From Serinus canaria (lineage: Eukaryota > Chordata > Aves > Passeriformes > Fringillidae), in the NCBI RefSeq assembly GCF_022539315.1, contig NC_066317.1, positions 41,882,435-41,946,434 of the forward strand: a DNA stretch of 64,000 bases. Reading direction: 5' to 3'. Position numbers and translations under genes: made by a program. The notes below the pieces were generated by a model, which was not told the DNA's origin, did not search any database, and saw nothing but the letters and a program-made list of their open reading frames with translations. Position 1 is the stretch's first letter, and each line of letters starts with the position of its first letter. Positions 47,651-59,940 of this stretch are shown piece after piece.

Positions 47651-47672
47651 CTCCAACTCCCAAGGTGCATGG
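47650..47672 (+). promoter_or_regulatory. ZNF143/THAP11-type (SBS) motif, + orientation
   Basis: ACTCCAACTCCCAAGGTGCA resembles the ACTACAACTCCCAGCATGC consensus of the Staf/ZNF143-THAP11 promoter element, common near starts of housekeeping genes. Confidence 0.6.
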
Positions 47673-47708
47673 TGCGGGGGGAGCGGCGCCCCCAGGGCCG
47701 GCGGCGGT

Positions 47709-47728
47709 GCCTCCTGGGAGTGGTAGTT
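47709..47728 (-). promoter_or_regulatory. PCM1: ZNF143/THAP11-type (SBS) motif, - orientation
   Basis: On the - strand AACTACCACTCCCAGGAGGC is a close match to the same consensus. It sits where the PCM1 core promoter is expected. Confidence 0.7.
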
Positions 47729-47780
47729 TTCCACTCAGGGCACGACCCCGCCCCATGACAGGACTGGGTTGTCTCCGCCG

Positions 47781-48129
47781 CTGTTGTGTGGCCGGCGGGG
47801 AATCGACGAACGTGTTATTCTTACAAAATAAAATATGAAAACGGCGATTAACTCTGTAAATGCTTTTGCCTGATTGAAAGACAAGTAAAATCATGTCGAA
47901 ACCCTAAGCGTGGTCGAGGATTAGCTCTTGCCCTCGTTTGGAGTAGACTCGACTACTCTGTTCCTGTCAGCCTTTGGCGCGTTTTGCTCCTTCTGGCATG
48001 GAGTTTACGCATATAGATTCTTTATACTTTCCTTAGGGGGGAAAGAAAAATACCTAAAGGGTTTGGCATTTAAAAAACGATAGTTGTGCGTAAAAAGCCT
48101 GTGCGTTGTGCTTGGCATTTAATTGAAGT
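47781..48129. other. Intergenic flank upstream of PCM1
   Basis: Nothing recognised between the CpG island and the first CR1 copy. Confidence 0.5.
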
Positions 48130-48440
48130 TAATCACAGAATATGCTGAGTAGGAAGTGACTCTTTAAGATCCAACTCTGGTCCTGCACAGGACAGTCCCA
48201 AGAGTCACACCATGTGTCCGAGAGGGTTTTCCAAATGCTTCTTGAGCTCTGTCAGGCTTGGTGCTGTGACCCCTTCCCTGGGGAGCCCAACCACCCTCTG
48301 GATAGCATACTTTTCCTAATATCCAACCTAAACTTCCCCTGATGCAATTTCAGGCCCTGTCACTGTCACCACAGGGAAGAGATCAGTGCCTGGCCCTCCT
48401 CTTCCCCTCACAAGGAAACTGTTTGTCCTTCAGGGGACTG
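48130..48440 (-). repeat. CR1 LINE 3' fragment, antisense
   Basis: Reverse-complement CR1 terminus: AATCACAGAATATGCTGAGT, GGTCCTGCACAGGACAGTCC, CTTCTTGAGCTCTGTCAGGC, TTCCTAATATCCAACCTAAA and AGAGATCAGTGCCTGGCCCT are in the usual order. Confidence 0.9.
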
Positions 48441-51400
48441 GACTTGGATAACACATTTAGGATTTCGATTTCAGTGAGGCTGGTACTGTGTTTATGACTT
48501 TCATTTGGGGAGAGTTGTCCCTTGTCAAAACCCCAGCATTTTCAGCATTTCCATTACACTGAGTTTCTAAAGCGAAAGCATTTAGCATTCACATAGGCCT
48601 CATAATTGATCCTGTTAGAGAAACACACTACTGGTACAACATGCAAATGTAGTTAGTTCTCATCTCTCCCATATCAGGACTTATACTAATGTATTTTGCT
48701 AAAGAAAAAAGAAAAAGATCAATGAATCCTTTTCAATGATCCATTAATCTGTCTGTAATCTAGAAAAAGAACTAAATAACTGGAAAAGCATCAAAATAAA
48801 GATGTTTCAATGAAAGTAATTTTGTTATCTCCAGCACCTTCACCATACCAAAGTTCTGGATAATACTGAGTGAATGAATGAGGTGAGTGTAAGGCTGCCT
48901 ACTAGAGCAGAATCTTTCTCCCATTTCTACCATGAACTACTTGACTGTATAGCTACAAATGAAATTACTTTGAAAACAATCTGCAACAATTTGATGGAAG
49001 TTCTCTGTGTGATGACTATATATTATCAATCTCTACTGGAATTCTGCAGCTAATAAAGAAGTTAGTTTATTGGCATTTTTATTATACTTTTAACTAATGT
49101 CCTATTTTTCTGAACTCAGGTATCATGTCTGGATAGTCATCACAATATTGGCATTGTTGCTGTTGACAGGATGCTTTTTATTGTCTCAGTAACAAATCGC
49201 CCACAGCATGGCAGGGCAGAACTTAAGAGAAAATACTGCCCTTAGTACATTGACTACAATTTATTTTTTTGCTGTGCCTTATTCTTAAAATACAGCTCCC
49301 TCATTACTATTAATTCCTGCAGAAAAAACCAAAACCAACAAACTTACATAAAAAATGTAATATCCTGTTAAGAGGGAAAAAAAACCAAATGGACTGTAGT
49401 ATGTTTCAGTAACAATGGAGTATTTTAATATTTTAGTGTAGTCCCTTATATGTCATAACTGTGTGTTTTCCTTTGCACAGTGTGAGCTTACAGCATTATT
49501 ACTCTGATTCCTGCTTGAGATTTGGAGGATGATTTTTCTCTTCTTATTTTCTGCCCTTATCCTGGAATTGGCTGCAAACTTGTTAATGTGTTTTCTTTTC
49601 TTTTTGTTTGTTTATTTTAGCAATGGCCCTTCAGAGCCATTTTTCATTTGGGATGGAGAATTCAGAAAGATACAACAGGCACGAAGGATGCAAGATGCAT
49701 GATTTCCAGTAGGTGGTTCTCCACTACTGTTGTAAAATAACATCTCAGGGTTTGGGAATGATTATGAGGCAAAACACATATGGCTTTAAGAATGTCTTTT
49801 TAATTAAATAAAATAAATATTTGGGGCGAGGGAGGGAAATCCTATATCAATGCTAATGAGCCTCTAAACAGACAGCAACTAAACCCCCCCTACAAAGATC
49901 TCTGTTATAAGCACTTCCCTCAGCAACATGCTAATGAGTGCATCCTCACAGAAACTGAATGGATTATCTTTGAGATAGCCCAATTTAATTAGGATTTAAA
50001 GCCATGTCGGAGACATAATTATATTTTTCTTACACAACTTTTGCCTGTATCTTGTTAATTTCACTTTATCATTCCAAAGGGAAAGAAAGCAAACAAAACA
50101 CAGGCATGTAAGGACTGGATACAAGAAGAAGTGAAGTATTAATGTTTTATTGTGACAGAGGAGATGTGAGAAGCATCTGGGGAAAGAGATTTTGAAACCC
50201 CCTAAAACAGATATAGTAATTAATTGAGCATTTGATTCAAGCAGTAGTTGTCCATTTTTTTCCTGATTTTATGACAAAAAGGTTTTTGCTGCAAAATTGA
50301 AACTGTCCAAAATGACCAGCCTGCCATAACATGGTTACACACTGACTACCAAGCTACTATACTAAATGTGTTTTTTCTTTCTTTGCATCACTTTAGATTG
50401 GAAAGATCTTTGAAGGCAAAGAGTTTCAAGTTGATTTATCTAGATGGATGAAGTGTCCACTTATCCCTATGAGGTCTGATAACAAGCTGAGCAGGTGTAA
50501 GGGAAGAGGTACAGGCATTTAAGACCACCAAGCCAGGCTTTATGCTGGGCAAGATCCACCAATTTAATACTAGTGAAGAAACTAGGACGAAAAGGAAACC
50601 ATTTTTGATGATCCAGTCAAGCAAAACAGTCATCAGAAACAATAAAGGAAAGAGGAATGGTTGGAAGATAGGTATTAGCTAACTTAGTCAGATCCCAGGA
50701 AAAATCTTGGATAAGAATGGATGGGATCTCCGTTGTAAACATTTTCCACATCCTTAAAGGTGCAGAAAGTAATCCTCTTGGTACTGCTGTTATCTCTCCT
50801 ATCTGTACCATTTGCTGTTATATGCCCTCCAAGTATTACATTCTAGAAAATATTAGTGACTGCAGTCAGACCAAGTCATAAAGTGATGGATGGACCCACA
50901 AGACAAAACCACTTTTCTTTTATTAAATAGACTTATTTCACACACCCAGAACACATCGGGATCACCAGTGCTGCCCTGCCTAGAAGTTCTGTTTTTCTCA
51001 TTGTCCACTTTGAAGTCAGACTCCATTAAAATCTATTTTAAAAACTATTTTAAAAGAAGTCCATATAGCACAGAAGTTGGCAAGGTTATGAGTAATATTT
51101 CAGTCTTTAGAAATTAAATAAAATTTTACAAGCACCATACAAATATGGGGTTTAATCTGCATGTCTGTCTATGTTGTTTAATTCAACATGTTATTCTATA
51201 TATTGTACTCCTAATTACATAGTCTAATATTTCATTTTTTTTCTATTTGTAGTCCATTAGCATCTTCAGTTTATTCCTTGGCCAACAAAGATAATCCAAA
51301 AAAAAACAAAAAACTTCAGTTGTTCTGAAATGATAGATTTGACTTAACCAGGTGTATCTGCAGATTCTTCAAAAAAGTGAGTAGGAACAACCTTTAAATC

Positions 51401-54400
51401 ACAATATTTTGGGTGGTTGTTTTATACAACAATATTGCCTAGATACTTCCACATTATTTAGATTTCGGGAGTTATAACATAAATATGTGCTACACCAAAG
51501 AAATAAGTAAATTAAAAATTGAGCAGGAAAAAGATAAAATCATTATACAGCTTAAGAATACCACATAAATTTTTATCTCTGAATTGATTCAAAGTACAAG
51601 AATATGAAAGAAGTGACCCCACTACACACAGAGAAATTATCAAAACCAAGAGTTTTCATTTGCAAATTATAATTCTAAGAGGAAAGGGTTGTCGATTCTT
51701 CCAATTTTTTTGGTTTGTAGCTGGCAATCTGCAATGTATCTGATATCAGTCACTCCTGTATATTCATACCTGTTTTCTCTACACTGTATGGCTTCAGTTA
51801 TGTTGAAGAGTTACCAGCATTAAAATAGTTAGCATATTAATGCTACAGTGAATTCTGCAAAGCCACCTAATATTTTTTTCATATGTGTTTATTTTTCTTT
51901 GAATGGGAGGAAATCTGCTGAAGTTGTGGGTCAATTTACAGCCACTAAGCAGTTTGCAAGTGAACATCCAATCCACAAAAATATAAAAATTCAAATAATT
52001 ATGTGGCCTTTTGTTCATAATCAATTGTGCTGACTTCTAATAAAAAAAGATTTTATAAGGAGTTCCACTGTAGCTACTCAGAGTTTATTCATTTTATGAT
52101 GTTCTGCATTTTATCCTATGGCAATAATTCTTTTAAAATAGATACTTGCTTTTGTGATGCTGGTTTTGCAAGTGTAGAAGTAACCAAGTATGGTGGCTTT
52201 GCATGTCCAATGACTATATACACACATGCCTATATATATGCAAGAATTTCAACTAGAGTAGTTTTGAAAGGTTTTAAGTAACTTTCTAATCTAAATCTTT
52301 CTGTCACATTAGTAATTTAATTACTTTCCTGGTTCCTTTCTTTTTCTGGTGGTAGAGATTTGGTGCTATGTGGTTCCAGTTGTCCTGTTGATTAGGGCTG
52401 GTACAGATGGACAACAGAATTAAATTGATCAATACCAAGGAAGAGGGATTAGTTGGTGCACCTTTCCAAAGACATTCCGTACTTTTCAAAAAGTAAAATA
52501 TAGGAGACTAATGTCTTTGCAGAGGGCAAAAGGAAAACTGAGGCCAGCAGGAAGCTTCCTGTGTAAAGAAGGCAGGAGAAGGCAAGATATGTAAGCTGTT
52601 CTTCTAAATAAGGCAGAAGATTATGGGCCATGTTCTTTTCTTGGCACTCACACTAAGATCTTGAGCAGGTTGCTTTGCCAGATACATTTCCTCACAACAT
52701 AGTTTAATTCATATTTGTTAATATTTTGAGGGTGATGAAAAGAAGACAAACACCACCAATGGAACTTGCTGTGATTTTTTTTAAATTTTTTTAGAATTAC
52801 TCTGGGCTTTCTCTGAGTCCACTGTTTTTTCTATATTCTGCAAAGATGTGTACTGACCTAGATGTCTGTTAGGTCTTCAACTAACAGAAGATGTGTGATG
52901 TGTTCCTATGTATCTATGCTAGTTACACTGCCTTTGCTACTGCCTATTGAAAAAGATGGGAGGAGCTGCTTATTTTATATTTCTAATAAGAATTGGGGAT
53001 TTTTCCCATATTTGTTGTGTGATAAAATAATATCTAAATGTGTTGAATTTACTGGTCTTATTATTAATGATAATGATATATTGCTGATTTCTGTATTATA
53101 TATGTAAAATGTTTATGAAATCACTGAATTATGCACCTATTTCTAAGAACACTGCACAAAAATGAGGTAAATTATTTAAAAACTGGAACTTATTTCTGTA
53201 TATTTTATCCATACGTCAAAAAATAAGGTTCCTTCATTCTGTTTCTTCAGAATAGGTGAGAAGTTCTTTTCTGCTTATCTCTTGGTCTCATTAGAGAATT
53301 GCATTTATTGATGTAATATTTCAAATTGATCATGTGATTATGTAACTTCTAGAGATCACATACTTTAGAGAACACATACATTGGTTGCAGTAATAGGCCC
53401 TAGTCACGATGTGCAATATGTTTGGTGAATATATTAATATGGCAAAATCTTCATAAGTTTTTAGATAGATTGCTCTATTTTTGGTGCAACCTATTTCTAC
53501 CACTGCTTTTCATTAGGATCGTGTCAAGCATTTTGAAGACAGTATGCTAAAAACCAAAAAAGTTTAAAATATTGTGAAGCTTTTTTTTTCTATTAAAAAT
53601 ACACACTTTTGGAAAGAAGGCTGCCTTTGAAAACATTAACCTGCAGAGTTTGTTAGTCATAAAGCTGAGTTTGGCTTATCTTTCATTTAAAATTTGTTCT
53701 GTTTCAGAAACAAAATATTGGTATGGGAGTACCCACATCATTACTATTTCATAATGTGCTGGTTTTTGCAGACAAAAACCCCCAAAGTTACATTTACTCA
53801 GACATCATGATTTTGATAGAGCTGGTCAGGATAGGTTTTGGGGTTGTTTTGTTTGTTTACTTGCTTTTACCCCACAAAAAAAAAAAAACAAAAAAAACAA
53901 AAACCCAAAAACCACCTAGCATCTAAGTTATGAAACTAAGCATTGTATTCCAATTCAAATTTTCTATGTATTATTGTGACACTTTAGCATATGTGAAAGA
54001 CAATTTCATTATTGTGGATGAACAGTATTGGATGCACATTTTCAAATACATAATCTCGGCCAATCCTAGAATGAAATACATTACATATTCTCTGTTTTGC
54101 CCTTAGCATTACACAAATGAAAACAATGCAGAGAAGAGCATAAACAAGTTAACTTATAACAGATAGAATAAAAGTACATTTTGACAAATACAGTTACCAC
54201 CTTGTGGTTCTACAATCTTTGACCCTTCCATATTTCTACAATGACAGCTGAAGGTGATTTAAAACTTTCCTGAATAAAAATCATACACATAATCTATAAA
54301 TGTATACTTTTATTCCTCATTTTTAACACCTGTGTAATAACCCAGAACGGAAGAATCTTCGGTTCCTTGAATTATTAAAGCTTATTGTATGCTTGCAATT

Positions 54401-54462
54401 CCTTTTGAGTCTGAATGATAAAGAATCACATCACGAATACATTATCTGGAATTTGCTGATTT
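48441..54462. other. Intergenic region, no gene recognised
   Basis: About 6 kb of AT-rich sequence. Short open frames at 50.4-50.8, 51.8-52.3 and 52.9-53.1 kb have no similarity I recognise and no exon-intron structure. An exon-like segment with both splice signals is at 49621-49708. An A-rich tract lies at 53876-53920. Confidence 0.5.
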
Positions 54463-54622
54463 TACAATCATGGAATCATAAAGGTATTTGGCTTGGAAGG
54501 GACCTTAAAGATCATTTACTTCCAGCCCCTCTCCCATAGGCAGGAAGACCTTCCTCCAGACCAGACTATTCAAAGCCGCATCCAGCCCGCTTTTGAACAC
54601 TTCTAGGGATGAAGCATCCACA
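54463..54622 (-). repeat. CR1 LINE 3' fragment, antisense
   Basis: CATGGAATCATAAAGGTATT, then GGCTTGGAAGGGACCTTAAA, AGATCAT and a GACCAGACTATTCAAAGCC run, the reverse complement of a CR1 end. Confidence 0.85.
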
Positions 54623-55567
54623 CTCAAGAGCTGGTGTAGGGGCTCCAGGGGCAGGGTGTGGAGCATGGCCTCTGGTGTTCCAGGGATTGGCAGCCCCTGT
54701 GGGGGCTTGGATACAGGGATGGGGTGTGTGGAGCAGAGTGTTGCCTTGCCAGGGCAAGACTTGGTCTGCCCCTTTCCTCACACAGGAATATTATAATATT
54801 TCAGGAGCCTGAAATATTTCAAGCCAACCATCTCTTCCAGTCTCTCACAAACATGTGCCAGTTTTCAGTATTGAATGTATTCAACAGGTCTAAAAAGATA
54901 TTTCTCTCTTCCTTTTGTGCTTAAATGACATCCATTTGTATATTCTTTGTATTTAGTATGTTTATTTTTTCAAAACCATTCTGATGATGGGTAGCATATA
55001 GACTTCTTGAATAACACAAATCTCTAACTTGGCACTGTATACAACTTGACACGTGTTTAACTGAAACATAGTCATGTATTTTAGCCATCTAGTCTTTGTT
55101 TAAAGCCCTCAAGTGACGGTCAATCTAATTATAACCCTCAATAAATTGTTTATTTTATTTTCTTAATTTAACTTTTTATTGTTAAAAAATCCAACTGTAA
55201 AATGCCATGCCTTTTTTCCACTTTCTAAATTAGGAGTCCACCCACTGAATAACTATTGGTTAGGAGTCAGACTATGAACAGGTGTGTCCCTCTTTGAAGT
55301 CATTAGTCATAATAAGAGTCTCAGTAAAAATTATTTGCTGAATGATTTTGAAATTTTGAATGATTCTTACTGTAGGTTCCTCAGGAGTAATTGATAAAGA
55401 ATTGAAATTCATAATATGAATTTAATTAGTAGATGTAATGTAAGAATAAAGAGAAATACTGCCAGGCAACCAGATTCCAAATAGTGCACCAGAAATTATT
55501 CTGAGGAAGTTTGCAACAATGATTAGTCTTCGATAGGAGGTACATGAAGGGCAATACAAGACCCTGA
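54623..55567. other. Intergenic stretch
   Basis: A short GC-rich run to 54.78 kb could be an older continuation of the CR1 copy. Beyond it nothing is recognised. Confidence 0.45.
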
Positions 55568-55704
55568 GATTAGCTTAGTTGGACTGAGGGTGGTGCTAAT
55601 AAAGCCATGGTTTCTGGTGTGTTCCCCATATGGGCTATTCACTTAAGAGCTGGACTTGATGATCCTTGTGGGTCCCTTCCAACTTAGAACATTCTGTGAC
55701 TCTG
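55568..55704 (+). repeat. tRNA-Ile/CR1 composite SINE (TguSINE1-like)
   Basis: The head 55568-55638 is a degenerate tRNA-Ile: TTAGCTTAGTTGG A box, anticodon-loop region GGTGCTAATAAAGCC, B box degraded to TGTTCCCC. It continues directly into the CR1-type tail TTAAGAGCTGGACTTGATGA, TCCTTGTGGGTCCCTTCCAA and a final ATTCTGTGACTCTG. This architecture is known from passerine SINEs. It is not a working tRNA gene. Confidence 0.85.
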
Positions 55705-55726
55705 AAAAAAGATGGAGAGAGACCAC

Positions 55727-55993
55727 TTAAAAGGGCATGTAGTGACAGGATGAGAGGGAAGGACTTTAAACTGAGAGAGAGTAGGTTTCAATTAGACATT
55801 AAAAAGAAATTCTTTACTGTGAGGGTGATGGAACAGAGAAATTGTAGATGCCCCATCCATGGGAGTGTTTGATGCCAGGCTGAATAGGGCCTTGAGCAAC
55901 CTGGTTTAGTGGAGAGTGTCCCTGCCCACAGCAGGGGGTTTGGAACTAGGTAACCTTTAAGGTCCCTTCCAACCCAGGACATTCTGTGATTAG
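55727..55993 (+). repeat. CR1 LINE 3' end
   Basis: Begins AAAAGGGCATGTAGTGACAG, with TTCTTTACTGTGAGGGTGAT, then CCCTGCCCACAGCAGGGGG, GGTCCCTTCCAACCCAGGAC and ATTCTGTGATT. An internal deletion has shortened the part after GGTGATGG. It lies directly behind the SINE in the same orientation. Confidence 0.9.
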
Positions 55994-58900
55994 ATTGTGG
56001 AATGTAAAGATCATTTTATTGCTTTAGACTTCTTTTTTTCCAGCACATTCCTTTAAGCATACTCATTTATTGAACTCTTTGGGAAGAGCCAGCATAGAAG
56101 AAGGGCAAATACTCAGATTGTATTTTAAAACATTCTTTGATGTATTTATCTGGCTCTAAAAAGCTTGACTAGGAAGTGATTTTCTCTGACAAAGTCAGTG
56201 AGACATTGTGCTTCTCAGTGCCTTGACTTAAAAATACATCAGACAAGACTTTTTGGCACTTTTTACTTGTTCCCTTCAGCTTTATCTATATTAGGTTTGT
56301 TACTTTGGGTTAGGCTTTCTTTAGCGTATTTCTGGTTTTGTTACACTTGTGGCATGTAACTTCTAGTCTGAGTGATTATTGGCTTTTTTTCTTAAATCCA
56401 TTGAGTCTGTTAAATTCTCTATGTACCTCTGAAGCCTAAGATTTGTTCTGTGACTATGGAAAAGACTGGAGTATAAAGCTGAGTATGATACAGAAAGCAA
56501 TTCCTTGAACCACAACAGTGAAAGGGAATAGATGATCCTTTGTTATTTTTGGTTTATTTTTGTTTCAGAAGTGTTGTGTTAGGCACAGAATTACCGTCAT
56601 CTCCTTCTTATGTTGCAATTTTGTCTTGATATCTGCAACTTCTCAGCAGCATTCCAGCCTGGTGACTCATAGCAGATGTAAGCCTCCACTCTTCAGAATT
56701 TAATAGCAAAAACAATCACATCTTGGGAAGGCCTCTGGAATTATTTGCATCAGTTTTAAGAAGATTTAACAACTTTGAGTTCAATCCAGAAGTTAAAGGT
56801 AAACATTTAGGGTACCTATGAGGGAAGAAGGAAGACGTATGGCTAATTTCTATAGTTATGGTTTAAAAATAATTTGTTTTTTGAAGGCCATATAACTGGT
56901 GTAGTATTGATAATGATGTACAAATGTTTTACCAGGATCTAGGTATTTTCCTGCATTTCTAGGTAGTTAATAAAATCACTATTTGAATCTGCAGTTTCTA
57001 AATTTGTATTTCTATGGGCTATATGAACAAGGCTGCTTTTAGAACCTTAAAGTAAATCAAATAATGAATTATTTTTCAGATGAGGAAAACGGCAATTTTT
57101 GTAACACCACCAGATTTAAACAAAGCAAAATCTGTGCATGCGTTTAATAATCTGAATTTTAGGAAAGCAAACAAAAAGCTTTCCAGTTATTTTCTATCCT
57201 TTTGGCAGATTCTCTCTTATATTATTGTTTTTATTAGCAATGCAAGTCTTATTGACACTGTGCCAAGAGAAAGAAACAGGCATCTGTATTCCATTGAGTT
57301 TGCTGTCTCTTAAATTCAAAAAACATAAGAACATTCTAATGGTCCAAAATTTTCATAGTACAGAACTTCTTTAATGTCATCAAATCTATTTAGTAATTTG
57401 TTATTTAAAGACTTGGAAAAAACATCAGATTCTTGGGAAATTTGAATATAGGATTGACTGTGTGTGTATCCTTTAAAGAAAGCCTAGGCACAGAGAAGAA
57501 AAAAAAATGTCTTTCTAGAATTTTTATTCCATAGCTTTGGAAAAAATATTCTGCCAAACTGTACAATGCATATTCCAGGTGTAATCTTGGAATAGTAAAG
57601 GAGTAACCCCAGGGATAAATTTTCAAGGTTTCACAGAAGTTGCACTTAATTTGTTTAAAACAGAAAGTGATTTTTTTTTTTTCAGCTAACCATTAAGGGT
57701 TTGTGTTTCAACTTCTAAATATAATACCAAGTTTTTCTCACTATAGCATATAATGTGTGATAATTAATCCACATATCTACTGTCTGAGATTAAGATTTTC
57801 CTGGAAAGGGATATCCCCTGTACAAATTTGTGGGGTTTTTTTCTTTTCATTAAATCAACACAGGTGTTATAAAACAAGTCTTGGAAGTCTGTCAACAGTT
57901 ATTAACTCTTCAGGGTCATCTGTGACTGATTAAAATCTGTAATTTTTTGCAGATTTTTTGAGTTAAAGATTTTATTCAATTGTGTATTGTCAGCAAATAG
58001 CTATATAACAAGGGTAAATATTTAAATATTTAAAGGCCTGAAGAAATTTGTTTAAGAAACTGAGTTTCAAAGGAGTCTTCCTAGAGCAAGATGTTAAGCT
58101 TCCCTTGAACAGAACTTTAGGTTTCCCTGTTACTGAATACCATGACTGTGCACCTTCAGAGAACTGTTACTAACACAACTCTACTGAAACCTTTTTTTAG
58201 AGATGTGGGTAACCAAGTAAAATGTTACCCACATTAATTCCATGTCCAAGCCTGATGATTTAGTGTGTCAAAATGCTTTGAATGTGTAAGGGGCTTGACC
58301 CTGTTTACCACTTTTCTTGTCACTGTAAAGTTGACCACTCAGTGACTCTCATGTCACTGCAACTGTGAGATAGACAAACTACAGGAGTTTATGCCTGCTG
58401 AGAAACTGGCTTAAAGGTGTGACAATCAGCACTGCTGATTGTCCTCTCACTTGTCTCGGTCTACCTGCTGGGCAGTGACAGAAACAGAGAAATGCTTTTA
58501 AGTCACCCATTTCCTTTGAGAACCTGAGTTTTCAGGTCTCTTCCTAGTTTTTTTTACCTTCTCCCTTTCTTTGGAGGACAGCAGCATAAAGATTTTGGTT
58601 TCCCCTGTCCTACTAGAGGTCCCTCTGAGGGGTTTTGTTACCCTGTGTCCTCTCTGTTTCAGTCTTCCCTGTTTCTGACTGGTAGATCTGCCAAATGGAA
58701 GCCTCAGTTTCTCTCTCTTTATAAGCCTCTTGTCTTACATTCATAGTGAGCTTATATTGTGAGTGGCTACAGAATCAATACTCCATCTTGAGTTTAATGG
58801 CCAGTTTGCTTTCTTGAAAATGAAACTCCAGGATTAAAATACCTTCACCAATTTATTTAAATTGTCAAATTTAGAAATTCATGAGACTATTATTATATTT

Positions 58901-59809
58901 TGCTACGTCTTTCAAGCATGTTTTAGTTCAGCATTAAAGATGACATCCTAAGTTGTCTCCCAAGTGTAGCCCTTATGAAGTTTCCCACAAGAGGAACATT
59001 CTGTAGAAAGAGGCATTGTTAAATAGAAAGGTGACTTTACCTGAAGATAACAAACTAAACCAACTGCACATACATTGGGGTTTTTTTAAGATTGATTGTG
59101 GTATTCAGGCATTCACAGTCAGTGAAGTCATGATAGAACAGTTTAAATACTAAGACTAATGTGAGGGAAGATACTGTGGTTTCATAATTAAAATAACAGA
59201 GATGAAGTAGAGTAATGAAATATGAATCTTCCAGTGAAGAAAATAGAATATGTTTTCTCTCTTAGAAAACATATTTAAAGTATGCAAGGATTCAGGACAG
59301 TGCTTAGCAGAGACAGATCATTTGCAGGCTGTCCAGATAGCTAATGTACTCTTTGGTCACTCCTGTCACAGTGTCATCCCAACAGATGGCAACAGCTGCT
59401 TTCAAAAGAGAAGTGACTGTAATAGCTATAACTACTAATGTAATTTTACTAGCTGTAATTTTAAAAAGCATCCTAAGTATTTTATAGGTAAGTGTTGAAA
59501 TCTGAGATTTGTTTGGGTTGTAATTTCTGGTTTTGCATGAAGTTTTCAGATACTGGTGAAAATACAGTTGGACTTGTCCAATTTTGCACAAACTTAAAAA
59601 CATACTTCTCTTAAGCACCTTGCTTATCTTTGTACTGTAAAAAGCACAGTCTGACAATGTTCCACTCATATTTTATATTAATTCCTGTAGAAACATGAGT
59701 GGAAATTTTCAAAAAGTTGGTGTTCCAATAAACACATGCTGGTATTGAAACATTAATCTCTATTACAAGTTTAACACTTTGCCTAACCACAAATACTTTA
59801 AATGTGTCA
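55994..59809. other. Intergenic region, no gene recognised
   Basis: AT-rich sequence with two small palindromes (58203-58234 and 58421-58443). No supported reading frame. Confidence 0.5.
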
Positions 59810-59940
59810 CTGTCCCTGGAAACATTAAAAAAATGTAGATGTGGAGCTTAGGGACAGGCTTTAGAGGTGGACCTGTCAATATTAAGTTAATGGTTCAACT
59901 TGATGTTTATGGAGATCTTTTCCTTAATAACTCTATGGTA
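59810..59940 (+). repeat. CR1 LINE 3' remnant, old
   Basis: CACTGTCCCTGGAAACATTA, then GTAGATGTGGAGCTTAGGGA, CAGGCTTTAGAGGTGGAC and TTAATGGTTCAACTTGATG match a CR1 end in order, but with many changes and a lost tail. Confidence 0.8.

Larger units (their letters stand above)
46640..47780. promoter_or_regulatory. PCM1: CpG island containing the PCM1 promoter
   Basis: About 1.1 kb very rich in G, C and CpG, abruptly different from the AT-rich flanks, at the 5' end of PCM1. It holds a YY1-type site (GCCGCCATCTTGG, 47429-47441; AAGATGGCGGC in PCM1 sense) and two ZNF143/THAP11-type motifs. Long open frames here on both strands are what GC-rich sequence gives by chance and are not called as genes. 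Confidence 0.9.

Noticed and set aside
46923..47726. 267-codon open frame on the + strand in the CpG island
   Set aside because: GC-rich sequence rarely contains stop codons; the frame is proline/arginine-rich, overlaps the PCM1 promoter and first exon and has no recognisable domain.
50436..50811. Two - strand open frames at 50.4-50.8 kb
   Set aside because: No start context, splice structure or domain recognised; probably chance or an old unrecognised repeat.
55568..55638. Possible tRNA-Ile gene
   Set aside because: A and B boxes are degraded and the segment runs directly into a CR1-type tail, so it is a SINE head.
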